Origin: Melitaea cinxia
Taxonomy: Eukaryota > Arthropoda > Insecta > Lepidoptera > Nymphalidae
DNA length: 64,000 bases
Assembly: GCF_905220565.1 (NCBI RefSeq)
Contig: NC_059407.1
Coordinates: 2,480,001-2,544,000 of the forward strand
Direction of reading: 5' to 3'
Shown here: positions 33,501-44,825 of the stretch, piece after piece
Numbering within the stretch: the stretch's first letter is position 1
Layout of the letters: each line of letters opens with the position of its first letter
Program-made: the position numbers and the translations under genes
Notes under the pieces: model-generated
Seen by the model: only the letters and a program-made list of their open reading frames with translations
What the model was told of the DNA's origin: nothing
The model's database searches: none

Positions 33501-35252
33501 TTTTTTTAATAATATAAAGTTAATATATAAGTAATTGGTGAGGTACAAGATTAAAGTTTCTCTTCTAATAAAACTTTTCTGCCAAATCTGCTTCTTAAAT
33601 CGTTAATAGCTTTTAACTGTAAATATTGTAAAATGTCCATTAAGGAGTAATTTTAAAAAATTAACACGAATAAAGTATATAATTTAATTTTTTTTTTTTT
33701 GGAGATGCACTTAATTTGGTAATTTAAATTCTGTTAAGCAAATGTTTCGGATTGGCCACTTTCCATATTACTTTGTATGAATTTGGAGTTTAATCCTTAA
33801 AAAACGATATATATGGCTCGTTATATGAAAAACATTTGGAGATGTCGTGTGAAACAGTAACGATTGGACCTTTTCGGAGAATGACACTACCGCCCAACGT
33901 GTGTTGTAAGGAAGATTAAATATTATGTTAATCGTTTGTTCAGAAGTAAACAGTCAAATCGCGTGTCGGAGCTGATACACGCGCTCTTTTTTTGAACGAA
34001 CGCTTAATTTGATGATTAAAATTCTGTTTAAGCCTTTTCTTTTGGGTTGATCATTGTTTCACTTACCTTGTATGTTTTCAATGTAAAAGTTTAAATGTAA
34101 AAGTTCTTTTCTTTGACTCACTCATTTCATGAAATCTCAGTTCTTGTATGACTTGAAATGTGGTTTGTAATGACGGAATAACTAAGTTAGGGTATTGCGA
34201 AACACGATTACAGAGGCGTCTCGTGTGGGGTCGCAATTGTACTCGTGCAAATTTAGGATAAGTTAGTAGTAATGCTAACTAGTGAGATTTCTTTTTAGTA
34301 ATTATAGTTCCTAGCATCTGTCTATATTTTTATGTTCTAAGTTCCGGGATCAGAAAAATATACCCTCATCTGTTAATTAGATGAAACAATTTTTTACAGG
34401 CTGATTTCAATATTATGAATTTATAACAAATACCTCTGCCACCATATGCCTGCTGCACTTAATAATAATTATTTATTTATTTATATAGGAAGCCAACGTA
34501 GTATACAGTGTTTTCTATCATACGTATTTAGTTAAACAGAATATCTTACACTATACACCACACTTACAGGCTAACTCAGCATGCGGTACACTTTAAACAG
34601 TTATTTCGAAACTTATACTAACAATAAATATCTATCTTATGACAAATTAACTCATCAATAAAAGTATAAAACAAACTATTAAAAAAAAGTACAACAATTA
34701 AAACCCGTGCTAAAACAGTAAAAAATATTTAAAAGAAAAAAGTAAAAATATGTAGGTATATGTAAAAAAAAACAACGAAAGACAACAATTAATATGATAA
34801 TACATCTCGAATTCTGTAAATATGTATAAAAATTATAAATATAATCTATCTATAAGTAAAAACGGTTTGAGGTACAAGAAATCAGCTGATTTAAGTACAA
34901 TAATATAAATTAAGTATAATAATGACAAATGTGTTCATAACTTCATACAGTAGGTAACTAATTTAGTAACAACTCTTTTTTTTATAATTTTTACCCTCTC
35001 ATGTTAATTACATTAAATAAGACCGCCTTCGGACTCTCTTTAGATTTCTATAGTGTGGTAAAGGTTAGTAGAACACCTGTTACTTTTTTTATTCGTATGT
35101 GTAATTTTTTGTAACATTAGGTACTATTAGGGTCTTTGAAATAGTTTATATAAATATATTGTGACCACACACAAAGATAAGACTAGTTATTTTGTGTGTT
35201 TTTGGGATTGCAGCAAAAGCTTATTAAAAATGTATAATAATTTATTCAAGCT
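33501..35252. other. AT-rich sequence, possible old repeat
   Basis: No gene. At 34460-34950, a run of TTTA units is followed by A- and ACA-rich sequence resembling a reversed LINE 3' untranslated region, similar in texture to 43.85-44.18 kb. Too degenerate to classify. Confidence 0.35.
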
Positions 35253-35264
35253 TTATTTTTCTCC

Positions 35265-35424
35265 AGACTGTGTGGTGACGGCACTACAGAATATAGCCAC
35301 CCCCTGTTTTCCCGTGGGTGTTGTAAGAGGCGACTAAGGGATACCTCAGTTCCACTACCACCTTGGAACTTAAAAAGCCGACCGATGGCTGGATAACCAT
35401 CCAACTGCTGGCTTTGCTGAAGTG
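35265..35424 (+). mobile_element. Family B element with internal deletion
   Basis: Starts CTGTGTGGTGACGGCAC and keeps the first about 140 bp, to CCATCCAACTGCTGGCTTTG, then jumps to a short tail-like GCTGAAGTG. It is flanked by TTATTTTTCTCC at 35253-35264 and 35425-35436, a perfect 12-bp target-site duplication. The retained duplication shows that the missing middle was lost by an internal deletion, not by truncation at insertion. Confidence 0.8.
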
Positions 35425-35611
35425 TTATTTTTCTCCGCGTTGGTTAATATTCCGCTCATCATCGCCGTCACCACGTGACGATTTAATACCAATATAACTC
35501 GTGGATAAAATTTATTACTTATGTAAGTATAAAAATCGATACAGTGGGTACTTTAGATTTAATCCAACATAAGCACCAAACAAACAAAGGTTTCGTCTTT
35601 TTTATTTTATT

Positions 35612-35853
35612 GACTAGCCCGTTGGCGCAGTTTGTAGTGACCCTGCTTTCTGCTCCGAGGGTTGTGGGTTCGATTCCCACCCCGAGTCTGGGTGTAATAT
35701 GAATATTTATTTATATATTTATATATGTATTATTTATAAGTATGTTTATCGAAAAAAAAAAAATATGTAGCTATATACCAGTCGGCTGTTACCTAGAACA
35801 CAAGCATAAATTGCTTACTTTAGAAACAGACGACCGTGTGTGTATTGTGTAAA

Positions 35854-35884
<31 letters not shown>
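35612..35884 (+). mobile_element. tRNA-derived SINE, best copy
   Basis: Head GACTAGCCCGTTGGCGCAGT includes an A-box-like TGGCGCAGTTTG, and a perfect B box GGTTCGATTCC lies at 35667-35677. The body then runs through CAGTCGGCTGTTACCTAGAA and AGACGACCGTGTGTG to a TTTA microsatellite tail. The A/B spacing fits an internal pol III promoter. The same family occurs at 44.2-45.0 and 63.2 kb. I cannot assign the parent tRNA. Confidence 0.8.
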
Positions 35885-36027
35885 GACTAACTTGATCGAT
35901 TTATGTAAAAACGGTATAAATCTGTAATTAAAAATAGGCTAAAAACGATACGTGGACCAAGTTGTTGAGCAACTATTAATCTTTTATACTTTTTTTTTAA
36001 CAACGCGCGCCAGACCATTAGTCATGG

Positions 36028-36042
36028 CGGGGAATCCGGAAG
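36028..36042 (+). promoter_or_regulatory. Composite kappaB/ETS-like motif, copy 1
   Basis: CGGGGAATCCGGAAG, followed by TG, joins a kappaB-like GGGGAATCC to an ETS-like CCGGAAGTG. The exact 15-mer occurs again 1020 bp downstream. Function is inferred from motif resemblance only. Confidence 0.25.
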
Positions 36043-37047
36043 TGTTTCGTTACTAAGAATACAAAAACAATATCAAAAATATAACGAGATGCCGCAGACT
36101 GGTTACTGTGTTATCACTATTAGACAACTTTTTATTTAAAACTTTATATAGGTGAAACAGTGTTGTGTGTCTAATTATAATGTTTGGCCCCTTCGTGTAA
36201 AGTTAGTTACATAACCCAGGAATTATTAAAGTTATTTAAAGCGAGATATTTACTTTGTTTTATTTTTGCAGAGTTCGATATATCGTCATTACCTACGAAT
36301 GTCTTATTCATGAGCCTGATTTTAGTAATGGAAATAATTATATCGCCAGGGCTTGCCTTTTTTATGTGAAAAAAAGTTATTGTATAGTTAAAATAGTATA
36401 TTTTTACGATTAAAAGTGTGAATCTGATTGATGAATATAACAATATATACGTAAGTATACAACAAAGGCTAATTTATACTGAAAGTTTTTTGGTCTCTTT
36501 TTTATAAAAATGAAAAATATGTATATTTTCAGTTATCTATCAATCAGAAAATATATATGTTAAGCTTATATCTATAATTACGATGCATGTAAATTGAACT
36601 TTTGATTGTGTTTTTATGTGAATTTTTATTGAAAGTTAGTTGCGTGTAATGTTTGTTCTTCACAGTGTGTGGGTGTAAATTTAGAAGTGTGAGTATGCAT
36701 GAAGATAACCAGAATAATATCGTTTGGTAAAATGCATTTAAAGGTATGATCTTGTGGTGTTAGCTTCATTTAGAGATATATGTTAAGTATGTGTGTCTTT
36801 GTTTTTATGTAAGAAGTACCAACACATACAAATAAATTGATATAAGTTTTTAGTTTCGCAATTGTCATTTTGACGGCCAACCGTGACTTTGGCGTCTAAC
36901 ATCGCAAAACACCGGCAGTTTCAAAATAATAATCACGGTAGAAATATATAAGTAAAAGTATGAATAAATTGTCGTTTACAGAACTGTTATGTAAGTGTGA
37001 TACATATGCATGAATGTAGATAGGCGTCTAAGAGATTCATAGTGTGT

Positions 37048-37062
37048 CGGGGAATCCGGAAG
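37048..37062 (+). promoter_or_regulatory. Composite kappaB/ETS-like motif, copy 2
   Basis: The same 15-mer as at 36028, here followed by CGACGGCC in a GC-richer spot (37040-37110). The flanks beyond the 15-mer do not match copy 1, so this is not an obvious duplicated repeat. Confidence 0.25.
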
Positions 37063-37410
37063 CGACGGCCGAAGCTAATAACATCTCATGCGCCGGGATA
37101 AGTTTAGCACAGTTTTGAGAATGTGTCAAATACTATAACGTTTTACGACTTCGTTCGTGTGGAATGTTGAGTATTTCACATTGTGTTGTCACTAGTGCGT
37201 GACTTTGTATCATTTGTCTATGAAACTCTGATAATTTTCATGTAAACTGGACTTATCGCTCATTTTGTAATTTTCGTTATTTTAGTAATGTTGCAGACGC
37301 CATGGTCATTGGGCGACTTTTTTTATATGAATTTCGTTTAGAATGAAAGTATTAAGATTGACCGTGAAGCTTGAAAACTTAAACTATAATAATTTTATAA
37401 AAGTTAAATA

Positions 37411-37690
37411 AACTGAGTTAGGGCACAGCAGGAATTTCCTGCTCAAAATCTGGAGCAGCCCTACTGGGTACCTCGACCTTACAGAAGATCTCAGCTGAAT
37501 AATACTATTTCAAGCAGTATTGTGTTCCTGTTGGTGAGTAAGGTGACCAGAGCTCGTGGGGGGGATTGGGATTGGGTCGGCAATGCGCTTGCGATGCTTC
37601 TGGTGTTGCAGGCGTCTATAAGCTACGGTAATCGCTTACCATCAGGTGAGCCGTATGCTTGTTTGCCGACCTAGTGACATAAAAAAAAAA
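37411..37690 (+). mobile_element. Family A element, unit 1 of tandem pair
   Basis: AACTGAGTTAGGGCACAGC to a long A-run. Internal losses of a few bases relative to unit 2 (after CTACTGGG and in AATAATACT). Non-coding. Confidence 0.88.
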
Positions 37691-37767
37691 TCGTTTAGAA
37701 TGAAAGTATTAAAATTGACCGTGAAGCTTGAAAACTTAAACTATAATAATTTTATAAAAGTTAAATA

Positions 37768-38050
37768 AACTGAGGTAGGGCACAGCAGGAATTGCCTGCT
37801 CAAAATCTGGAGCAGCCCGACTGGGGTAGTGCCTCAACCTTACAGAAGATCTCAGCTAAATAATACTGTTTTCAAGCAGTATTGTCTTCCTGTTGGTGAG
37901 TAAGGTGACCAGAGCTCCCGGGGTGGATTGGGGATTGGGTCGGCAACGCGCTTGCGATGCTTCTGGTGTTGCAGGCCTCTATAAGCTACGGTAATCTCTT
38001 ACCATCAGGTGAGCCGTACGCTTGTTTGCCGACCTAGTGACATAAAAAAA
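37768..38050 (+). mobile_element. Family A element, unit 2 of tandem pair
   Basis: AACTGAGGTAGGGCACAGC to GACATAAAAAAA. More complete than unit 1. Carries the donor-like GGTGAGTAAGG and acceptor-like TTGCAG. Non-coding. Confidence 0.88.
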
Positions 38051-38884
38051 TGTAATAAAAGCACATGTTAAATATAGATCCACGGTAAAGCCATTTGAAT
38101 CGTTATTACAATATTTACAACAAGTATTATTTTGCAATCGGATGCAAATTGTTTTTAAAGTCTAGTTGTTGGTACTATTTTGTATTAAGCTGCTATTTAA
38201 TGTTTAAAAATTATAAATTGTTACAAAATTTATCTGTATTTAAAAAAAATCGGAAACTCATATAGCTTTAAAAAAGTACGAGAACAACGAAAATTTACGT
38301 ATGTATTTTAGGATTTAAAAAATATAGTTTTTTTGTAAAACGATCTGTTTGCATGTATATTGTGGTATTATTTTAAATTTAAAAATAAAAAAAGCACATA
38401 TTCAAATCATCTTTTGTTACGTAGCCGCACACTTTGTGTATCTGTTTATGTTATCTTGACGAACATATAACACTTCGCGCTGAGATGACTTCAAGCATTG
38501 TAAGCTCGTTTTAACTGTTATCTTTCAGTCGATTTCTAAACATTATTGACTTAATAGAATTAAGACATATGAAAATGATATAAATAAATATCACATCATA
38601 CTCTAAACGATACTTGACGCCTTTACTATAAAGTCGTCAAACGGAGCTAACAACCTTGTCTTTGTTTTGTGTAAAACAAGTTAAATTATATTTGACTTTA
38701 ATACTGTTATAATAGACGTATTATTACAAGTATGTAAACATTTATAACATATTTGTATAAGTTAAATGTAATCTAGGGTTTCTGAGTTTGAGAATTGAAA
38801 TTGTTGAAGAAACAACACAAATAATTATCCAACAATTTTCAGGAATTAATTCATATTTGTTTATTTTTTTAATGTTTAAAGCAC
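38051..38884. other. AT-rich sequence, no gene seen
   Basis: No recognised feature. Confidence 0.4.
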
Positions 38885-39185
38885 TAAAAATTTCGGATAC
38901 GATAACTCATTAATCACAGAATCAATATATTAGTACGAGAAGTAAAAACTTTGTACCCCTTTTTACCAAAATTGCGCGGACGGAGATGTATGAAATTTTG
39001 CATACTTATAGTTTATATAGAGAAGGAGTGCAGAATGCTATTTTTTTTATTATGCGTAAATACATTAAATCAATAAAAAAAACACTACATACACTACCAT
39101 GTATTTGACACACACACGCATACACTCGTTTGTTTCATGTTCAAACTTATAATTTAAATTAATTATGGTCGAATTTCGTCCTGCT
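38885..39185 (+). repeat. Family H interspersed repeat
   Basis: Contains AAGTAAAAACTTTGTACCCC, AAATTGCGCGGACGGAG, ACTACCATGTATTTGACACA and ATTATGGTCGAATTTCG. The same phrases in order occur at 47.87-48.10 kb. I recognise this as a common lepidopteran repeat. Non-coding. Confidence 0.65.
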
Positions 39186-39686
39186 ATCGTAAATTACACC
39201 CAACATGGAAAAGAAATAAGAATACTTGACATCGTTCAACCATTATTTTTTCATACTTTGGTGATTATTTGATAATGTTTTGGCTGTGTTTATCGTTACT
39301 ACTCATATAGCTTGATAGCATGATATTTAACAACAAAAAATAATTTTTAGTAAAGTCTCTCCAATTAAATAATCATTACAAATCAGACTAGAACTCTACA
39401 GCATAGATTTGAACATTGATTTCCAGTTTCCGGCACAGTTCCATTCAGAACAGTTAGAAGTTCCTTTTCCTTGGATGTAGCGCGTAAATCTACTGTTGGA
39501 AACACTGTCAGTCAGCGTGTTTGATGGTGTTACGTGACGTCACGGCGGACCGTTTCAACATTAATTGGCGTCAATCGTTTGTTTTAACAAGAATCGTTAA
39601 CTGCTTGCGTTTGACATAAAGATTGTTTTCTGGTCTAATGGAGTAAAATTGCGACACTATTTTATACTATACGTTAAGACAAAATA
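39186..39686. other. AT-rich sequence ending in a GC-richer island
   Basis: No gene. The interval 39480-39620 is GC-richer and contains the CRE palindrome listed separately. Confidence 0.35.
39533..39544. promoter_or_regulatory. 12-bp palindromic CRE-like site
   Basis: CGTGACGTCACG is perfectly palindromic and contains a full TGACGTCA cyclic-AMP-response/bZIP element. It lies in a non-repetitive GC-richer island. Confidence 0.3.
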
Positions 39687-39800
39687 TTTTTTTTTATATT
39701 ACGAGGGTGGCAAACGAGCGTACAGTCCGTAGGATGGTAACCGAACACCCTAGCTTATGGACCTAGCAACACTAGGAGCGTTGCCGATTCTACCCCTGAC

Positions 39801-39930
39801 CTTTTTTTTCGCGGGGAAATGCTTTTACGAGCGTGGGACTCCTGGCCAACCCAGATTACCCACTAAACCCAGCGGTGCCCTCATCGCCATAGTGGGGTGC
39901 CACGGGATCGCTTTCGCATGCTATCGCGAC
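39801..39930 (-). mobile_element. Family C element nested in family A
   Basis: A T-run then CGCGGGGAAATGCTTTTACG and GTGGGACTCCTGGCC, as in the 0.3 kb copy. Flanked by ACCCCTGAC at 39792-39800 and 39931-39939, a perfect 9-bp direct repeat interpretable as a target-site duplication. It is much shorter than the 0.3 kb copy, so it is truncated or internally deleted. Confidence 0.7.
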
Positions 39931-40058
39931 ACCCCTGACGCTCTCCAAGAGCTCTTACCACTTTAACCACTTCATTATTTAGCTATGACCTTCTTCAAGG
40001 AAGAGGTACTTCGACAGACGGGCTGCTCCAGAATTTGAGCGAGATATATCCTGATGTG

Positions 40059-40393
40059 CTGTGTGGCTACGGCACTAAAGAATTTAGCCACCCCCTCTCT
40101 TCCCGTGGGTGTCGTAAGAGGCGACTAAGGGATAACAAGGTTCCACAACCACCTTGGAACTTAAGAAGCCGACCGATGGCGGGATAACCATCCAACTGCT
40201 GGCTTTGAAATACACAGGCCGAAGACGGGCAGCAGCGTCTTCGGTGCGACAAAGCCAGTACTGCGGTCACCAACCCGCCTGCCCAGCGTGGTGACTATGG
40301 GCAAAACACATGAGTTCACGTTATTTGTGGCGTAAACTTGTGGAGGCCTATGTCCAGCAGTGGACTGTATAGGCTGTAATGAGATGAGATGAG
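40059..40393 (+). mobile_element. Family B element nested in family A
   Basis: Full length, about 335 bp: CTGTGTGGCTACGGCACT at the start, TCTTCCCGTGGGTGTCGTAA, then GGAGGCCTATGTCCAGCAGT and a GAGAT-repeat tail. Flanked by ATATCCTGATGTG at 40046-40058 and 40394-40406, a perfect 13-bp target-site duplication. The 68-codon minus-strand frame inside is a shadow. Confidence 0.9.
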
Positions 40394-40418
40394 ATATCCT
40401 GATGTGTCCTACCTCAGT

Positions 40419-41123
40419 ATAGTCTATTCGCGTTAAGAAAATAGTGAGTTATAGCTTCCACTCAACTCAGCGCCTCTCCTTGAAAGATTAAAACTTAGTA
40501 TAATTTACTACGTTTCAATGTCGGGTTTGAATTAATTAGTTGCAGTAAGCCATTGAGATAGGCGTGTCTATGCATGTGTGTATAATGCAATAATGTGACA
40601 AAGTTGACGATAATAAGTGATTAATGGTCACGGAAACGATTTCTATTAATGCTTATCAATTCAACGTATTCGTAAAATTATAACGCGTTTTTTTTTTATA
40701 ATTTTCATAGTATTTATGTACCGGTAAGTTTTGATAGAATGTTTCTAAATTACCGCTTTGAAGAATTCATTGTTTTTTTTTTGGAGTAAGGCTATATTTT
40801 GCGTATAGCTCCGCATCCAGTGAATGAAAGGTCAAAATCAGTGTTCTGAATTAATATACTGTAGGCGTACGTGGGTGTCGTATCGGATCCGGGCCGGAAA
40901 GGCTTGTTAGCTTATGTTAATACTGTTCAATTTTTTTATATAATCAAAGCAATTGATATGTTAAAGTATAACATATATTCTTAAAAAAGGTAACAACCTT
41001 AATATTTTACGATGGATTTCAAAGATCTATCTCAGACTTACCATTGATAAACAAGCTGACTATATCAAAATAGCGCACGGTCTCTTGGGAATAGGCTGGC
41101 GACAACGACAACAGGAAAACCGA
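40419..41123. other. AT-rich sequence, no gene seen
   Basis: No gene. A short GC-rich spot (GTCGTATCGGATCCGGGCCG) lies near 40877. Confidence 0.35.
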
Positions 41124-41330
41124 AAGCGCGTTGCGGACTCGGACTGTTTATCCGCTGTGAAAACCGCAAATACCTAGAATTCCGCAATTTTTTTCCGCAA
41201 TTAATTAAGTTTTAGCACTATTTGAGCACTGTTTGAAAGCAATATTACTTGAATGGGAACTGACTCCGAGTGAGGTCCGACCGTCTTGGACTGCTCCAAA
41301 TATTGAGTTAGATATTTCCTATTGTGTCAT
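41124..41330 (-). repeat. Old, degenerate family A copy
   Basis: Reads AAGCGCGTTGCGGACTC, CTGTTTGAAAGCAATATTAC and GACTGCTCCAAATATTGAG with TTTCCTATTGTGTC, in family A order, with large losses between. Confidence 0.5.
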
Positions 41331-42116
41331 AATGATCCGATGGGCAGTATTAAAAGTATGATTCTAAGATCAGACAGAAGTAATCGAGGCTTAAAAAAAC
41401 ATAACCTTTCTAATTTCTATCGTCAACTAAATAATCAAGGCAATTTAAACCGCCTTATAACAAATGATTCCTTCAGACCAAACTCTAATCTAAATTTCCT
41501 CTTTATTATAAATCTAGGTTAGTTATTACGATTATTACGTAAGGAACCAGTGACGTAACTCATTCATAAATTTATCTTTCAATTGTGCCACAAGACGCTG
41601 ACGTCAGAAAGCTTACAAGTGTGCTTTGATTGAACTAAAATCGGAACATCAAAATATCGAAAATCTATTCACAAATGTTGCTTTTCAAAGTAGTACGAAA
41701 CATAAGTATGGACAAATGAGTTGGTTATCAGAGATCAAATGTTGTGGTCAATTGAGGGTAGTTTAAACATTTAAATTTAAATTTCGGAAAGTTATCAGGA
41801 TATCGGTAGACGATTGTGGATAATAACTTGTGGTATAATCAATTATTACTTATTAATCTAAACTATAGCTAAGTATATAGCAACTATATAGAAACTGATA
41901 TGATACCAACAAAAAAAAATCAATTTCTTTCTCATACAAATATAAAACATGAAGTGATCTCAGATCACTCATAACGCTTACAATTATAAACTTCTTGGAA
42001 CTAAAATCGTACTATTTGCTCCCGAAATGCATTCTGCACTGTAAAAAATCATTTCGAATTGCTCTACTGTACTTTTGCTTATGTATTCGACAATCCGTTT
42101 TCAAAAAAATAGAACT
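41331..42116. other. AT-rich sequence, no gene seen
   Basis: A 66-codon plus-strand frame at 41322-41522 is N- and L-rich without a domain. A full CRE-like TGACGTCA lies at 41599-41606. Confidence 0.35.
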
Positions 42117-42375
42117 TTTTTTTAAATATTATTGTATCGCCTGATGTAAGCGGTCACCGTAGTCTATGTGTCCAGTAACCCTACAAGTGCTTTGCCGACT
42201 CTAAATACGCTGTTCATACAATGCCTTCCAATTAGCTCTGACAACTTTCTCACCACAAGACTAAAGCACTAATTAAGAGCTCTGTAATTTGGCTGTGAGC
42301 TGCTGTAAGGTAAAATACTCACGCAACTTAATTGCTCCAGATTTTAAGCAAAATATTTGTAATTATGCTCTACCT
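42117..42375 (-). repeat. Old, degenerate family A copy
   Basis: Reads GCCTGATGTAAGCGGTCACC, TTAGCTCTGACAACTTTCTC, GGCTGTGAGCTGCTGTAAGG and GCTCCAGATTTTAAGCA. The order matches reversed family A, with heavy divergence. Confidence 0.55.
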
Positions 42376-43299
42376 CCAAAAAATCATGATAAATGTTTAC
42401 GTATGTCTTCTTAAAAATAAAGTTTCAGTGATGTAATTATAGTTAAAACCGAATGTGTTACGTTCGACCGCATGCGCAATGAATCTTAATACAATGAGTA
42501 TACAAACTGTCAAGAGTATTCACTTCTGTATGTGCAACTCTAATGACAAAGCGAAATTCCAAAACCAGTAGTTAATTTGAAAGATTTAAAACCCTTGTTA
42601 CTGTATTACCGTAATCGTTTCCAATTACAACCGGCCATCGATCCAACGTCCTACGGAGCTATCAAGAGATTGCATTGTATTGTATTTACGGCCTGTTGCA
42701 CCGGTTGTGGATAATACTATTTGACGGATGTCGGTATCCAACAGACAGTTTAGTCAGTAAAAAGTTTATTTACTTTTTTATCATCGAATTCCATTGTACT
42801 TGATATATTTCTATTCGTAATGAGAATCTCAAAATTCTAGTTTATTAATTCAGAAGAAGCAGCTCCTAAAACAGTAACTTATTTTGAGGATAAACTTTAT
42901 CCAAAAATAGTGAAACCGGCCCTTAGTATCGTAGAATACGCGTGGGCACTATTGCACCGGATGCGTCCCACCTAGTGAGAGTGACCTGTAATTTGTCTCT
43001 TTAATTGTGTTTGTCTAGTTGTCTGTTTAATTGCTTTAAAAATTACCAATCGATAATTAAGACTATGCTAAAGTATATTTATTCCTATTAAACTAATATT
43101 ATATTGTATTTTTTTTTTTTTTTTGTAAGAGAAGGGGACGACTTTTTGTCTTGTTAAAATATATCAAAAAAAAAATCTCAAAAATATTTTTTTTGATGAA
43201 TGAGGTCTTTTTATTGAAATATCGAAGGTTTAATGTACTATGTGATGATATTCTGCGGGAACGTTTATAAATATACTATCTGATTCGATAGAACGAAAA
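42376..43299. other. AT-rich sequence, no gene seen
   Basis: No recognised feature. Long T-run at about 43110-43124. Confidence 0.4.
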
Positions 43300-43510
43300 A
43301 TTAAGCAAAGCAGTCGCAACAAAAAAGTAAAGTGCAGTTTTCTTTTGGATGGTTATCACAAGAAAGGCAAAGTCAGCATAGTGGTACCATTACGGAATCA
43401 TACGTATGGCTGTCCGTTCGTCTGTTACAACCGACTTACTCTGAATCCACTGGACCAATTCACTTGAAGTTTAGTGCATTTATAAAATTTTAGCGATCCG
43501 CTCGCAAACG
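43300..43510 (+). repeat. Decayed interspersed repeat (GTCCGTTCGTCTGTTAC)
   Basis: Contains GGCTGTCCGTTCGTCTGTTA and CTGGACCAATTCACTTGAAG, phrases typical of a common lepidopteran repeat. Shorter traces occur near 46318-46400 and 49055-49150. Confidence 0.45.
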
Positions 43511-43849
43511 TCTAGCGTAAATGGCAACAGTGAATGTGTACAGTGAGTCATAGCAAATGATAGGACTTATTGAGACGGTATCAAATACGTTGTAATGTTA
43601 AGAGACTGGGTTCTTTTTAATCTGAAAATAATTCTCGTATGGATTGAGACTGTGCTGTGTATTCAAATCCATTCAGTACTTTTTGCATATATTAAATGTA
43701 GATACAGAAAAACGGGCTGAAAAAAAAATGAGAAAATACTACCTTCGTATTTTAAATTTAGACCTCAACGTTTAGTAATAATCGTTTAAGCAGCTATAGC
43801 TGGGGTATAATTTTGACTGGCACTTTGGAACAGTCATTTCATTTCATTT

Positions 43850-44185
43850 ATTTATTTTGAAACACCAACGAAAAGTACACTACACTTACGTAATAATTAA
43901 TACTGAAAAAACGTTAAAAGTGTATTTCCAATTATAAGCGATTACATAATAAGATTAATAGAATTAAGAAAACACCTCTTAAAACTAAACAGAAAGAAAG
44001 GAAATTAAGTTATATAAAGATGAAAAAAAAAACAAATAAAAAATTAACAAAAATCGTATAAATATTACACAAAATTGTCAGTTATAAAACAGATATTGAC
44101 AGATATTTAGAGACATATATTTGTATAATTATTGAGATATAAATTTGTATAATTATTGTGTACTATATCTAAACCTTAAGACCTG
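43850..44185. repeat. Possible LINE 3' untranslated remnant
   Basis: TTTATTTATTT is followed by CACCAACGAAAAGTACACTA and A-rich sequence, similar in texture to 34.46-34.95 kb. Weak evidence. Confidence 0.3.
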
Positions 44186-44224
44186 TGGAATAGACTTTAT
44201 AATTTAGTCATTCTGGATAAATGG

Positions 44225-44470
44225 GAACTACAGTTGGCAGTGACGTTGTTCTCTTCAGGGTCACGACCCACGCTTATATTTCTGTCCTGAATCAGGGTGT
44301 AATATAAAAAAATAGTCCAATATGCGTACTAGTTGCCTGTTCCTGACTATAAATTTCAAAGTAACGATTCGAACTGACTGACCCGTTGGAGCAGTTGGCC
44401 TTGCCTTCCTCGTTCTAAGAGTGTGCGTTCGATTCACGTCTCGAGTTCATTCGTTTGTTTAATATATAAT
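44225..44470 (+). mobile_element. Two degenerate SINE remnants
   Basis: The first has a damaged head near GTTGGCAGTGACG and the body phrase TACTAGTTGCCTGTTCC. The second starts GACTGACCCGTTGGAGCAGT and keeps GTTCGATTCACGTCTCGAG as a B box. Both resemble the 35.6 kb SINE. Confidence 0.5.
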
Positions 44471-44493
44471 TATTATAAAAAGGACTTAGATTT

Positions 44494-44825
44494 TTAACAT
44501 TTTCTTTGCTGGCGAATGAATAACCTCTCTACCTTAACATAAATAAGTAACATTAGGGCAATATTATTTCCCTTCCGCGCCTCAAAGCTCACAGAAAGCA
44601 CCCTAGGGATATAATTAATTCCAGCAAGTACAAGAAACAGTTGGATTTTTCCTCGATCATTATTGGTCACATGTAACACTTTTAATGAAGATTTACTGAA
44701 CTGTCAAGGAGTGTGTTATTCACAGACGTACCTATATTCAAAAGTAGATATGTATATATTAAATAAGATGCAATGTTTGCACTACGGTCGGCCTTAATTT
44801 TTAAGTGACCACCTGTGACGACCAA
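44494..44825. other. AT-rich sequence, no gene seen
   Basis: A 61-codon minus-strand frame at 44494-44679 has no recognisable domain. No other feature. Confidence 0.35.

Larger units (their letters stand above)
35885..37333. other. AT-rich sequence, no gene seen
   Basis: No exon or repeat recognised. Two GC-richer spots carrying the same 15-mer are listed separately. Confidence 0.35.
37334..38050 (+). repeat. Tandem duplication of 357 bp containing family A
   Basis: The segment starting TCGTTTAGAATGAAAG at 37334 repeats at 37691. Each unit holds a roughly 77-bp unique flank followed by a whole family A copy. The flank differs at one base between units (AAGATTG against AAAATTG), while the family A parts differ at more than ten positions. 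Confidence 0.9.
39687..40418 (-). mobile_element. Family A copy hosting two nested insertions
   Basis: A diverged reverse family A copy: ATTACGAGGGTGGCAAACG to ACCCCTGAC, resuming with GCTCTCCAAGAGCTC and TTATTTAGCTATGACC, and finally CCTACCTCAGT. It is split first by a family C insert (39801-39930) and again by a family B insert (40059-40393). Removing both would restore a roughly family A-length element. Confidence 0.8.

Noticed and set aside
35612..35700. Functional tRNA gene
   Set aside because: A and B boxes are present, but the sequence does not close into a cloverleaf and continues into a SINE body and TTTA tail.
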